The notes beneath the pieces are model-generated. The model saw only the letters and a list, made by a program, of their open reading frames with translations, was not told where the DNA came from and ran no database searches. A DNA stretch of 64,000 nucleotides from Micromonospora chokoriensis (GTDB taxonomy: Bacteria > Actinomycetota > Actinomycetes > Mycobacteriales > Micromonosporaceae): contig NZ_JOAN01000014.1 of assembly GCF_000718555.1 (NCBI RefSeq), positions 1 to 64,000 of the forward strand, read 5' to 3'. A program made the translations under genes and the position numbers. Each line of letters begins with the position of its first letter. The first letter of the stretch is position 1. Below, in pieces: positions 49,880 to 58,581 of this stretch.

Positions 49880-50578
49880 TCAGTGGGTCGGTGGCGCGCA
49901 GACGATGACAATGTCGTCCTCGTCCGCGTCGACGTCGGCGGTGAGGACGAGCCCACGTCCGGTCAGCCGCAGCCGGACCGGGCTCGGGTGCTCGGGGTCG
50001 TGTGGAACGCCGACGATCAGGAACCGGCCCTGCGGGTCGGTGCGGGTGGCGGACCCGGTGCCGGGAAGCTCGACGCGCATCGCGGCCAGGGGCTGGTCCT
50101 GTGGGCCGACCACCCGTCCACTGAGACTGCGCACGTCGAGTTGGCGCAGCCGCAGCGGTTGCAGCACCGCAGGCGCGGCCGGAGTCGGGTGATCCACCTG
50201 CGCGGGTACGTCGATCAGCAGCGCCGGCCGGGGCGCCGTACCGAACGCCGTCCACAGCGGCGGGTCACCGGCCTCCAGGACGACCGGGTAACTGCCGTCG
50301 CTGGTCGCGGCGGTCAGCACCCGATCCAGCCGGGGCAACCCGGCCGGCCCGGTCACGCAGAGCAGGTGGCGAACCGTGAACCGGTACGGTTCGCGGACCG
50401 CGCCGCTGGAGCGGGTCTGCCGGGCCGGGCGTAGCTCCATCGGCCAGAGGGTGAGCCCGTCGGCGTCGTCGCACGCGCGGGGCGGGCCGATCGGGACCGG
50501 TTCCCCCGCCGTGCTGCTCACCCAGGCGACCAGCTCGGCGGTGGCGGTCTCGATCGGTCCGCGCCCGTGGGTGCTCAT
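49880..50578 (-). CDS. eCIS accessory protein with C-terminal carboxypeptidase-regulatory-like domain
   Basis: The 232-residue product begins STHGRGPIETATAELVAWVSS. The C-terminal 90 residues form a beta-sandwich like the carboxypeptidase regulatory (CarboxypepD_reg) domain: LDVRSLSGRVVGPQDQPLAAMRVELPGTGSATRTDPQGRFLIVGVP. Such proteins lie just upstream of the sheath in eCIS operons. The N-terminal part resembles Pvc16-type proteins but is too short for a confident call. Its ATG overlaps the preceding gene's stop; the sheath gene lies 23 bases downstream. Confidence 0.7.
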   Translation of the reverse strand: MSTHGRGPIETATAELVAWVSSTAGEPVPIGPPRACDDADGLTLWPMELRPARQTRSSGAVREPYRFTVRHLLCVTGPAGLPRLDRVLTAATSDGSYPVVLEAGDPPLWTAFGTAPRPALLIDVPAQVDHPTPAAPAVLQPLRLRQLDVRSLSGRVVGPQDQPLAAMRVELPGTGSATRTDPQGRFLIVGVPHDPEHPSPVRLRLTGRGLVLTADVDADEDDIVIVCAPPTH

Positions 50579-51183
50579 CGCGGCGGCGTCCCCTGGATCC
50601 GGTACGCGATGGCCTCGTTCCAGACGTGCGGGTAGACGCCGATCTCGAAGTACCTGGTGAAGCGGTTGATCGGCGCGTTGGTGTGGTCGTGGTAGAGCAG
50701 CCACACCGGCGCGATGGTGAACAGGACGTAGTTCGCCAGCACCAGCGGGATGTAGAGCGGGCCGAGCAGGCGGCCCTGGAAGATGTGCACGTCCTCGTGC
50801 CGCTGGATGCCCGAGTTGGAGCCGGCGCAGACGGTGCCGATGGTGGTGGCGTAGCGGGGCGAGACCCCCTCCACCACGTTGACCCGCCCGCTGCCCAGTG
50901 AGGTGGGCCGGTCCAGCGAGTGCCCGAAGATCAGGTGCATGGTCAGGTAGATGGCGCCGACGACCGTGTTGAGCAGACTCCAGGTGTGGTCGACGACGAA
51001 GAGGAAGATGCCGCGGGCGTCCGAGGCGTACACCCCGGCGGAGGCCACCGACCAGCCGAAGACCGCGCCGACCACCAGGCCCACGACGGCGCCGATCAGC
51101 AGCCCGATCGGGCCACCGGCGAGGAAGCCGAGCAGGGCGCCGAAGCCGACCTGGATGGCCGCGCTGAGAATTCCGAAGATCAT
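50575..51183 (-). CDS. Membrane protein with HExxH motif (eCIS-associated)
   Basis: The 202-residue product has a Gly-rich glycine-zipper-like hydrophobic N-terminus (GFLAGGPIGLLIGAVVGLVVGAVFG) and two more hydrophobic stretches. The segment GIQRHEDVHIFQGRLLGPLYIPLVLANY carries His129-Glu130-Asp131-Val132-His133, the HExxH zinc-binding motif. It is followed by LGPLY, a combination also seen in a family of bacterial membrane-bound putative peptidases. Its function is unknown. The position in the middle of an eCIS operon suggests a role in maturation, release or anchoring; the motif could also be structural. Confidence 0.7.
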   Translation of the reverse strand: MIFGILSAAIQVGFGALLGFLAGGPIGLLIGAVVGLVVGAVFGWSVASAGVYASDARGIFLFVVDHTWSLLNTVVGAIYLTMHLIFGHSLDRPTSLGSGRVNVVEGVSPRYATTIGTVCAGSNSGIQRHEDVHIFQGRLLGPLYIPLVLANYVLFTIAPVWLLYHDHTNAPINRFTRYFEIGVYPHVWNEAIAYRIQGTPPR

Positions 51184-51194
51184 GACGACACCTC

Positions 51195-51539
51195 TCAGAC
51201 CCAGGAGCGGAAGACTCGGGGCTCGCGACCCTGCGCGACCTGGGTGGGCGACGCCTGGGTCGGTTGCCGGTTGCCGGGCGGGAACTGGTTGACGCCGAGC
51301 GCGGCGGAGAAGATGACAAGCGCGTTGAAGAACGCGATGACCCACTTCTCGCCGCCGGCGTCGTCGGCGAACGCCGCCGTCACGTAGGACAGCAGCAGCG
51401 CGATGGCGATGGCGATCCACTTGCGGAGCTTGTCGCCGCTCGGGCCGATCAGCCCGCCGATGACGTTGGTGGCTAGCAGGGTGGCGGCGCTCGCGCCGGC
51501 GATGGTCCCCAGGGCGGCCCAGGTGAAGAGATCGTTCAT
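51195..51539 (-). CDS. Small membrane protein, first gene of the eCIS operon
   Basis: The 114-residue product has two or three hydrophobic helices (WAALGTIAGASAATLLATNVIGGL, KWIAIAIALLLSYVTAAFA, WVIAFFNALVIFSAALGVN) and a Pro/Gln-rich polar C-terminus (GNRQPTQASPTQVAQGREP). It is predicted to be a holin-like or anchor protein by size and topology, but no family is recognised. It is followed after 12 bases by the HExxH gene, in the same direction. Confidence 0.65.
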   Translation of the reverse strand: MNDLFTWAALGTIAGASAATLLATNVIGGLIGPSGDKLRKWIAIAIALLLSYVTAAFADDAGGEKWVIAFFNALVIFSAALGVNQFPPGNRQPTQASPTQVAQGREPRVFRSWV

Positions 51540-51686
51540 GACGATCCCCCTTTTCTGCGATGGTGCGACCGGGATGTGGTGGTGGTGAGGTCCGGTGCGC
51601 CTGTCGGGGGAGCACCGGGGCCGGTCGCCGTCGTGTCGGGGGCGGCCGGGGCCGGGCGTGGCCGGCGAAGCCGGCCACCAGGTAGA

Positions 51687-52469
51687 TCAGCCGGGCCCCG
51701 GGGCGCCGGCGGGCGGGCCCGGCGGCGGGGTCGGACCGGGCACAGCCGGCGCCGCGGGGTGACGGCGGCGCACCAGGAGTACGCCCACCGCGGCGATCAG
51801 CAGCAGCAGGAGGACACCGCCGACGACTAGCAGCCAGGGGAATCCGCCGTCGTCCTCGTCGTCGGCCGCGGCCGGCGAGGCGGACGGTCGAGGTGGCGCC
51901 TCGGCCACGGCCCGCAGTTCGAGCGGCTTCTCCTGGCTGGAGTCGACCTTCCAGCTGACCGATCGGCCGTTGACGCTGCCGTTGCTGTCGATCACCCGGC
52001 CGGGAAATGTCACCGAGATCTCGAACGACATGAGCCGGAGAAATGCCTGCTGCTGTTGCGGATTCTGCTCCGCGACCTTTCCGCCGTATTTCTTGGGATC
52101 GAGCGGCAGCGTGAAGCGGTACAGCTCACCGTCGCGAACCAGTTTCACACTTTCGGTGTCGAAGCCGGCCAGCGGCGCCTTGTGGTAACTGATCTGGGAG
52201 CCGAAGAGTTTGTCGTCCTCGTACTTGGTCTCTTCACCGGCCGGTAGGGCGGGAATGTTCTGCCGCAGTTCCGCGAAGGCGGCCGGGATGTTCTTGTTCC
52301 GTGCGCTGAGCACGGACTTCTGGGCCGTCAGCAGTAGCTGCCCGTCGACCGTGTCGTCGGCGTTGACAGTCAACCCCATGTTGAGTTCCATGCAACCGCT
52401 CAGCGCGGCGAGAAGGAGGAGACACACCGCGACGCGGAGTGCCTTACCGCGGTTGACTCTCCTGTTCAT
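51687..52469 (-). CDS. Lipoprotein of the LppM family with C-terminal membrane helix
   Basis: The 260-residue product starts at ATG 52469 (ATG 52496 is an alternative). The signal peptide KALRVAVCLLLLAALSGC ends in a lipobox (LSGC), so it is lipid-anchored. The mature part MELNMGLTVNADDTVDGQL is the LppM domain start, and LRLMSFEISVTFPGRVIDSNGSVNGRSV is its core. A C-terminal transmembrane helix WLLVVGGVLLLLLIAAVGVLLV is followed by a Pro/Gly-rich cytoplasmic tail. LppM family proteins in mycobacteria are envelope proteins of unclear role. It is encoded divergently from the Nudix gene. Confidence 0.85.
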   Translation of the reverse strand: MNRRVNRGKALRVAVCLLLLAALSGCMELNMGLTVNADDTVDGQLLLTAQKSVLSARNKNIPAAFAELRQNIPALPAGEETKYEDDKLFGSQISYHKAPLAGFDTESVKLVRDGELYRFTLPLDPKKYGGKVAEQNPQQQQAFLRLMSFEISVTFPGRVIDSNGSVNGRSVSWKVDSSQEKPLELRAVAEAPPRPSASPAAADDEDDGGFPWLLVVGGVLLLLLIAAVGVLLVRRRHPAAPAVPGPTPPPGPPAGAPGPG

Positions 52470-52639
52470 GGGCTCAGTGTGTGTGATCGCTTTCACTATC
52501 AGCAGTCAGCGATCGGTCACAACGAAGTCGCCGATTGTACCGGCGCACTGTCGCCTTTGATTAGCTCCGACGGAGACCCGAGCGACTATTCTGGAGCTTT
52601 GCGGCGACGACGGTTCCTCGTGGACCGTAGGCTGGTCGG

Positions 52640-53107
52640 ATGAGAGTCGTCGCGTGCGTCCTGCTGGTAGATCCCGACGGGCAACTGCTGCTGCAACTGC
52701 GTGACGGCGACGCGATGCACCACCCGAACGTGTGGGGTCTGCCCGGCGGCCACGGCGAGCCGGGGGAGACGCCCGAGCAGACCGCCGAGCGGGAGCTGTG
52801 GGAGGAGACTGGCCTGCGCGCCGACGGGCCGCTGCGCCCGGTCGCCGTGCAGCCGCTACCCGAACTGGACCGGGTGAAGCACTACTTCCTCGGCAGCACC
52901 CGGGCCCGGCAGGAGGACGTGGTGCTCGGCGAGGGCGCGGCGATGCTCTTCGTCCCCGGTGCCGAGGTGCTCGACGGTCGTCCCTGGACTCCGGGCACCG
53001 TCGAGGTGCTGACCGAGTTCCTCGCCTCACCGGAGTACGCCGCCGCGGCCACCGGCCGGACGACCATCGGGCCAGCTCAGCCCACTGGTGGTTGCCAGTC
53101 CGCGTAG
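52640..53107 (+). CDS. Nudix hydrolase
   Basis: The 155-residue protein carries the Nudix box GGHGEPGETPEQTAERELWEETGL, matching G-x5-E-x7-RE-U-x-EE-x-G-U, with the metal-binding Glu cluster intact. The N-terminal strand RVVACVLLVDPDGQLLLQLRDG is the usual start. Its substrate, a nucleoside diphosphate derivative, cannot be assigned. The gene is monocistronic in appearance, with the FUSC-like gene 176 bases downstream. Confidence 0.9.
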   Translation: MRVVACVLLVDPDGQLLLQLRDGDAMHHPNVWGLPGGHGEPGETPEQTAERELWEETGLRADGPLRPVAVQPLPELDRVKHYFLGSTRARQEDVVLGEGAAMLFVPGAEVLDGRPWTPGTVEVLTEFLASPEYAAAATGRTTIGPAQPTGGCQSA

Positions 53108-53282
53108 TCACCGGCACACGGCGCGCTCGGCCGGCCGTCACACCCCGGCACGCCGGGCGGGGCGCGGAGTAGCCCCGGTGGGCAGGTCCGTTGTGTGGTG
53201 GGAGACGATCACCCCAGGCCGTCACGGGCTGGCGGCGTGGTGCTCGTGGCAGGCCGGCCTGCGCGGGTGGGAGAAGGTGGCG

Positions 53283-54404
53283 ATGGTGGGGTTCAGCGGC
53301 CTGCGGACGGCCGGTGGGCGGTTGCGGCATGGCTGGCGGCCGGTGCTGGAGGCGACCGTCGCGGCGACCGTGGCCTGGCTGCTCGCCACCCGGTTGCTAG
53401 GGCAGCCGCAGCCCTTCTTCGCGCCAGCCGCCGCGCTGATCGTTCTCGGTCAGGCCCGTGGGCAGCGCATCCACCGAGCCGTCGAGGTCATCCTCGGGGT
53501 CGCCGCCGGGGTGCTCGTCGCAGACCTGGTGGTGCAGGCGCTCGGCCCGGGAAGCACCTGGACGGTCTTCACCGTCATCCTGTTCACCGTCCTGCTCGCG
53601 GTGGCCTTCGGCGCCACCGGCGTGACGATGGTGCAGGCTGCGGTCTCCGCGCTCTATCTGGTGGTGGTCGCACCGCCGGGCGGGTCCTTGGTGCCGTTTC
53701 GCTTCGTCGACGCGCTGATCGGTGGCGCGGTAGCGCTCGTGGCCAGTCTGCTGGTCGACTCCCGGCGTCCGCTGGCCCCGCTGGTCGCCGAGGTGCGGCT
53801 GACCTTCGACGAGTTGGCCGGGCTGCTGAGCGCGATCGCCGACGCGTTGGACCACCGCGACGAGCCGGCCGCGGTCGCCGCGCTGGCGCAGGCCCGGGGA
53901 ATGGACGCCCGGGTGGACGGGCTGCGCGACGGGGTGCTGGCCGCCGGTGAGGCGCTGCGGCTCAACGTCCGTCGACGCCAGCACATCGGTCGGCTGCGCT
54001 CGGTGGACGAGTCGATCCGGCAGATCGACTACGCGGTCCGCAACGTCCGGGTGCTGGCCCGTGCGGGCGTGACTCTCAGCCGGCTGCACACCCCGGCTCC
54101 GCCGGAGCTGGGCGCCGCCCTGCGGTCACTGGCCGAGGCGGTCTGTCAGGCCGGTGCCGCCCTCGCCGCCGACCTGGACGGGCAGGACGAGACCGCCGAC
54201 CGGCACGCCACCCTGGTCGACGAGTCGGCGTTGGCCGCCGTGCGCGCCGCCGGGCAGCTCTTCGGCTCCACGCAGACTCTCCCACTGGCGATGATCATCG
54301 GTCAGGTCCGGTCCACGGCCGTCGACCTGCTGCGGGGCGTCAATCCCGAAAACGACGACGCCGTAGCCCGCGTCGACGAAGCCCTGGGCCTCCCCAACAC
54401 CTGA
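53283..54404 (+). CDS. FUSC-like (aromatic acid exporter-type) membrane protein
   Basis: The 373-residue product starts at an ATG with GGAGAAGG upstream; a longer in-frame N-terminus (from 53088) lacks hydrophobic character and is unlikely. The N-terminal half has about five helices (ATVAATVAWLLATRLLG, FFAPAAALIVLGQARGQR, AVEVILGVAAGVLVADLVVQALG), typical of FUSC/ArAE proteins. The C-terminal half is cytoplasmic and helical. Such proteins export aromatic acids or similar small compounds; the substrate is unknown. Confidence 0.82.
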   Translation: MVGFSGLRTAGGRLRHGWRPVLEATVAATVAWLLATRLLGQPQPFFAPAAALIVLGQARGQRIHRAVEVILGVAAGVLVADLVVQALGPGSTWTVFTVILFTVLLAVAFGATGVTMVQAAVSALYLVVVAPPGGSLVPFRFVDALIGGAVALVASLLVDSRRPLAPLVAEVRLTFDELAGLLSAIADALDHRDEPAAVAALAQARGMDARVDGLRDGVLAAGEALRLNVRRRQHIGRLRSVDESIRQIDYAVRNVRVLARAGVTLSRLHTPAPPELGAALRSLAEAVCQAGAALAADLDGQDETADRHATLVDESALAAVRAAGQLFGSTQTLPLAMIIGQVRSTAVDLLRGVNPENDDAVARVDEALGLPNT

Positions 54405-54422
54405 CGCCCGCTGAGTGTCGGA

Positions 54423-55412
54423 TCAGGCGCTGGCCCGTGCCACCAGCGCGGACGGGAAGAGGGTCACCGGAGCGGTCGGACGCCCGTCCAGCAGAGCGGT
54501 AGCCGCGGCGACGGCGATCCGCCCCACCGGGTGACTCGCCGTGGTCAGCGCCGGGGTGGTCAACCCGGCCACCGGAATGTCGTCGAAGCCGGCCACCGCG
54601 ACGTCGCCGGGCACCCGCGCACCGGCGTCCCGCAGGCCCGCGATCACCCCGAGCGCGGTGTCGTCGCTGATCGCGTAGATCGCGTCGAGGTCCGGCCAGC
54701 GGCGCAGCGCCTCGCCGGCAGCCATCCGGCCGCGCGCCGCCGTGAAGTCCCCGGGGAGGATCCGCTCCGGCAGGCCGGCCTCGCCCATCAGCCGGCGGTA
54801 CGTCTGCACGGGGCGTTGCGCGCAGGGCAGCCATCGGGGGCCGGTCACCATGGCGATCCGGCGGCGACCCGTGGCGTACAGGTGGCGCAGGACCTCTTCG
54901 GAGCCGGCGGCGTTGTCGACGTCGAACGACGGCACGGTCGCTGAGCCGACGCCGATCGAGACCACCCGGCCGCGCAGCGACCGGGGCACCGCCTCCAGCA
55001 GCTCCTCGGTGGTGTTGACCAGGATCACCCCGCACACGCTGCCATCCCCGTCCAGTTGGGCGAGGCCGCGGGGGTCGCCGACCGGCAGCCAGTACAGCGC
55101 CACACCGACCCCGGCGGGCGTGCACACTCGGGCGGCCGAGCCGACCACCTGGTGCACGTACGGGTCGTCCAGCACCGCGGCGCTGGTCCCCAGAGCGGCC
55201 ACGACCAGGCGTACGCCGCCGCCGCGGACCAGCGCCCGGGCGGCCGGGTTGGGCACGTAGCCGAGCTGGTCGACGGCTGCCGTGACCTGTTCCCGGGCGG
55301 CCGGCGAGGCGAACCCCGTGCCGGCGATCACCCGCGACGCCGTGGACCTCGACACCCCGGCGACCCGGGCCACGTCCTCGAGAGTGGCCGGTCGGTGTGC
55401 CGCTGTCGTCAT
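54423..55412 (-). CDS. LacI-family transcriptional regulator (divergent from the MFS gene)
   Basis: The 329-residue product begins ATLEDVARVAGVSRSTASRVIAGTGFASPAAR, the LacI helix-turn-helix. The sensor domain shows VTGPRWLPCAQRPVQTYRRLMGEAGL and VAVAGFDDIPVAGLTTPALTT, with the terminal segment of the family present. An AGCGCT-type palindrome lies in the shared promoter region at 55510-55523, so it probably controls the MFS gene as well as itself. The ligand is unknown. Confidence 0.9.
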   Translation of the reverse strand: MTTAAHRPATLEDVARVAGVSRSTASRVIAGTGFASPAAREQVTAAVDQLGYVPNPAARALVRGGGVRLVVAALGTSAAVLDDPYVHQVVGSAARVCTPAGVGVALYWLPVGDPRGLAQLDGDGSVCGVILVNTTEELLEAVPRSLRGRVVSIGVGSATVPSFDVDNAAGSEEVLRHLYATGRRRIAMVTGPRWLPCAQRPVQTYRRLMGEAGLPERILPGDFTAARGRMAAGEALRRWPDLDAIYAISDDTALGVIAGLRDAGARVPGDVAVAGFDDIPVAGLTTPALTTASHPVGRIAVAAATALLDGRPTAPVTLFPSALVARASA

Positions 55413-55509
55413 CGTCGCCTCCTGCGGCGGCCCGTCCGGTCGGACAAACGCCTGCTCACATCATGCCCCGGCCGGAGCACCAGCGGTAAGGGGCGGTCGC
55501 CGGTTGCGG

Positions 55510-55523
55510 TGGTAGCGCTCTCA
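55510..55523. promoter_or_regulatory. Putative LacI-type operator (AGCGCT core)
   Basis: The palindrome TAGCGCTCTCA has the AGCGCT core typical of actinobacterial LacI operators (GAGAGCGCTCTC-like). It lies about 50 bases before the MFS start and 100 before the LacI start, in the divergent promoter region. Confidence 0.5.
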
Positions 55524-55571
55524 GGTGTGCGATCGTGCCAGGATTCACCCCGAGAAAGAGGACCTGACCTC

Positions 55572-56834
55572 GTGAGCGCCCCCACCAGTCGACCCGTAGC
55601 CCCGGACACCGCACCACCGCCTCTGCGGGCGGTGCGGCTCGCTCGCAACGGCGTCGCTGTCACCTTCACCCTCAACGGGTTGGCCGTCGGCAGCTGGTTC
55701 TCCCGCGTACCGGCGGTCCGTGAGGCGTTGGACCTCTCCGCCGGCCGCCTCGGGCTGCTGCTGCTGGCGATGAGCGTCGGCGCGCTGCTCGCCATGCCCA
55801 CCTCCGGCCTGCTCGCCCAGCGATTCGGGGCAGCCCGCACCGTCACGATGGCCACCGTGCTGGTCGCGATCGGCCTGACCGTGGCGGGGCTGGGCGCCAC
55901 GATGACCGGGTCGTTCGCCATCGTCGCCCTGGGGTTGGTCGCCTTCGGCTACGGCTCCGGCGCCTGCGACGTCGCGATGAACATCGAGGGCGCGGCGGTG
56001 GAACGGCGGCTGGGCCGGACGATCATGCCCCGTTTCCACGCGGGGTGGAGCCTCGGGTCGGTGGCCGGCGCGGGGCTGGGCGCCGTGGCGGCCCGGTTCG
56101 ACGTGTCGGTTGGCACGCACCTCGTGGCGGTGGCGGTGGTCGTGTTGACCGGCACCGCGCTCGCCGCCCGGACGTTCCTGCCCGTGGGCAGCGATCACAC
56201 CGGCGACCCGGCGGACGCCACTGCGGCTGCCCGTCGCCGGGCGCAGTTGGCCGCCTGGCGGGAGCCGCGCACCCTGCTGATCGGGCTGTTCGTGCTGGTC
56301 GCGGCGTTCACCGAGGGTGCCGCCAACGACTGGCTGGCGGTTGCGTTCATCGACGGGCGGGACCTGAGCGAGGCCGCCGGCGCGGCGGTCTTCGGTGTCT
56401 TCGTGGTGGGCATGACCGTCGGGCGCACCGTTGGCACCATCGCGCTGGACCGGTGGGGTCGGGTGCCGGTGCTCAGCGGCACCATCGGGCTCGCCGTGGT
56501 CGGCGCCGGCCTGGCGGTGCTGGCGGGCTCCGGGCCGGTGGCCATCGTCGGCGTCGCGCTGTGGGGCCTCGGTGCGTCGTTGGGCTTCCCGGTCGGGATG
56601 AGCGCGGCGGCCGACGACGAGGCGCACGCGGCGGTGCGGGTGAGCGTGGTCGCGGTGATCGGGTACACCGCGTTCCTCGGTGGCCCGCCGTTGCTGGGGC
56701 TGATCGGCGACGAGGTCGGCACCCTGCGCGCGCTGCTGGTGGTGCCACTGCTGCTGCTGCCGACCCTGCTGCTGGTGCCGGTGCTGCGCCCGCCGCACCC
56801 CGCTGAAACTGCTCCGTCGGTAGTTAAAAACTAA
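55572..56834 (+). CDS. Major facilitator superfamily transporter
   Basis: The 420-residue product starts at GTG 55572 (SAPTSRPVAP). It has 12 hydrophobic helices, with the inter-helix basic turn motifs of MFS proteins (GLLAQRFGAARTV, DRWGRVPVLSG). FHAGWSLGSVAGAG and GDEVGTLRALL are within the second half. The family and the adjacent LacI gene suggest sugar or drug transport. An in-frame upstream extension lacks a start with a plausible ribosome-binding site. Confidence 0.85.
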   Translation: MSAPTSRPVAPDTAPPPLRAVRLARNGVAVTFTLNGLAVGSWFSRVPAVREALDLSAGRLGLLLLAMSVGALLAMPTSGLLAQRFGAARTVTMATVLVAIGLTVAGLGATMTGSFAIVALGLVAFGYGSGACDVAMNIEGAAVERRLGRTIMPRFHAGWSLGSVAGAGLGAVAARFDVSVGTHLVAVAVVVLTGTALAARTFLPVGSDHTGDPADATAAARRRAQLAAWREPRTLLIGLFVLVAAFTEGAANDWLAVAFIDGRDLSEAAGAAVFGVFVVGMTVGRTVGTIALDRWGRVPVLSGTIGLAVVGAGLAVLAGSGPVAIVGVALWGLGASLGFPVGMSAAADDEAHAAVRVSVVAVIGYTAFLGGPPLLGLIGDEVGTLRALLVVPLLLLPTLLLVPVLRPPHPAETAPSVVKN

Positions 56835-56907
56835 CCCACTTCGCCGTCGGGCGGTATCGGGTGCGTGGCCGACTGCGCTGCGCACCCGTGCTGGTTACCG
56901 TCGCCCG

Positions 56908-57825
56908 ATGCCAATCGACGAGATCCCCGCCGCCGCGGCGGGCACCTGGAACCTGGGCGACCGCACTGTGCGCCGGATGGGCTTCGGCTCCATGCGGATC
57001 ACCGCGAACCCCGACCGCGACCGGGCCGTCGCCCTGCTGCGCCGCGCCGTGGAGCTCGGCGTCAACCACATCGACACGGCCGCGTTCTACGTCTCGCCCG
57101 GCGGTACCCTGCGCGTCGGCGCCGGCCCGGCCCGCTACGCCACCGAGCTGATCCGCGCGGCGCTCGCCCCGTACCCGCAGGAGCTGGTGATCGCCACCAA
57201 GGTCGGCTTCGGGTACGACCCGGAGGCGGGGTTCACCGAGGCATTCACCCCGGCGCAGCTGCGTGCCCAGGTGGAGGAGAACCTGCGTCGGCTCGGCCGC
57301 GACCAACTCGACGTGGTGAACCTGCGGCTCGGCCGGGGGCCGGGCGCGGCGCCGCTGGCTGATCGGTTCGGCGCGCTCGCCGAACTGCGTGCCGCTGGGC
57401 TGATCCGGCACCTCGGGCTCTCCGGCGTCCGGCCGGAGCAGTTGGACGAGGTGGCGGGCATCGCGCCGGTGGTCTGTGTGCAGAACAACTACGGGGTGGA
57501 CGCTTACCGGGAGCAGGACGACCTAGTCCGGCTCTGCGGTGAGCGGGGCATCGCCTACGTGCCGTTCTTCGCGCTGGCCGGCACCGGGCGGGAGGCGGGT
57601 GCGAGCGCCGCGCAGAGCCAGGCCGTCGAGGCGGTGGCTCGCGCGCACGACGTAACCCCACAGCAGGTACGCCTAGCCTGGACCCTGCACCAGGGCCCCC
57701 ACGTGCTAGCCATCCCCGGCACCGCAAACCCGAACCACCTAGAGCAGAACGTCGCCGCCGCAGCCCTCCACCTGACCCCGGAGGACCTGTCCCACCTGTC
57801 CGACCCCCTCCCCGTCCCCCGGTGA
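56908..57825 (+). CDS. Aldo/keto reductase family protein
   Basis: The 305-residue product has the AKR layout: RRMGFGSMRI, then GVNHIDTAAFYVSPGG (Asp and Tyr of the catalytic tetrad), VIATKVGFG (Lys) and a C-terminal NADP-binding AIPGTANPNHLEQNV. The usual catalytic His is replaced in DVVNLRLGRG, where the family normally has a His, a variation known in part of the YdbC-like group. It probably reduces an aldehyde; the substrate is unknown. Confidence 0.85.
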   Translation: MPIDEIPAAAAGTWNLGDRTVRRMGFGSMRITANPDRDRAVALLRRAVELGVNHIDTAAFYVSPGGTLRVGAGPARYATELIRAALAPYPQELVIATKVGFGYDPEAGFTEAFTPAQLRAQVEENLRRLGRDQLDVVNLRLGRGPGAAPLADRFGALAELRAAGLIRHLGLSGVRPEQLDEVAGIAPVVCVQNNYGVDAYREQDDLVRLCGERGIAYVPFFALAGTGREAGASAAQSQAVEAVARAHDVTPQQVRLAWTLHQGPHVLAIPGTANPNHLEQNVAAAALHLTPEDLSHLSDPLPVPR

Positions 57826-57883
57826 TCATGAGGTTATTGCCACCGATGTCGGCGTGTCGCGTCGCTAACTTCATGATCGACGA
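57824..57883. repeat. Copy B of the dispersed 63-bp palindromic element (reverse orientation)
   Basis: GATCATGAGGTTATTGC at 57824-57840 and GCTAACTTCATGATC on the other side form imperfect arms. The reverse complement of this copy aligns with copy A (38087-38149) over its whole length, including the loop CGACACGCCG. The element starts within the last codons of the reductase gene, right at its stop. Confidence 0.8.
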
Positions 57884-57895
57884 GGGCAAGGGGGG

Positions 57896-58561
57896 TTAGT
57901 CGTGGAGCCAGACTTGGAGGGGACCGGCTTGGTGGAAGCCTGCGCTTTGGGCTGGGGGTAGGTCTGGGGTGGACTCGTAGCCGACCAGGGAGGCGTTGGG
58001 CTGGGTGGCGCAGACCCCCAGCCAGACATCGCGGGGGTTGTCGGTGTGGGTGAACAGGTTGGAGACGCCGTACGTGCTGTCGTCGCCGCTGAGCACCGCG
58101 CCGCCGGTGATCACGCCGTTGTCGTCGCGGCGGGCGAGGACGCGTACCCGTGGGTTGGCCAGGAGCGCGGGGCGGAACAGGCCCGGGCCGCCCTGCGCCG
58201 TCGCCCAGGCCGCCAGGTCCTCGGCCGTGCTGACCGGGGTGAGCGGCGCGTCACCCGGTGGCGCCCCCGGCGGCCGGTGGATCCACTGCGCGTCGAAGAG
58301 CACCCGGAACCCGTACCCGGACAGGTCGAGGTCGGCGAAGCTGTCCTTCACCGACGCGCCAGGGCCCGCGTCGATCCGGGCCAGCAGGGCCTCGGCGTCG
58401 ACGCCCGGTCGCAGGGTGACCGCGTCCGGGTACCACGGTGGCGAGCGGCGGGGGACCGACCAGGCGTCGGCATCGGTACGGCCGGTCAGCCCGTGACTGC
58501 CGCAGACGATGTCGCACCACTCGGCGTTGTTGCGGGCCGCCGCCCGCACGTCCTCCAGCAC
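57896..58561 (-). CDS. Hypothetical protein, possible GNAT-type acetyltransferase relative
   Basis: The product has 221 residues. The first half (MLEDVRAAARNNAEWCDIVC, then LFDAQWIHRPPG) is not a recognised domain. The end is GNAT-like: NASLVGYESTPDLPPAQSAGFHQAGPLQVW, similar to the 'VGYE...A...GF...G.L.VW' pattern of acetyltransferase C-termini. No acetyl-CoA loop is clearly visible. It lies just upstream (in reverse) of the phosphoesterase gene, with 20 bases between. Confidence 0.55.
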   Translation of the reverse strand: MLEDVRAAARNNAEWCDIVCGSHGLTGRTDADAWSVPRRSPPWYPDAVTLRPGVDAEALLARIDAGPGASVKDSFADLDLSGYGFRVLFDAQWIHRPPGAPPGDAPLTPVSTAEDLAAWATAQGGPGLFRPALLANPRVRVLARRDDNGVITGGAVLSGDDSTYGVSNLFTHTDNPRDVWLGVCATQPNASLVGYESTPDLPPAQSAGFHQAGPLQVWLHD

Positions 58562-58581
58562 GCCAGGCAGTCTAGCCAGGG

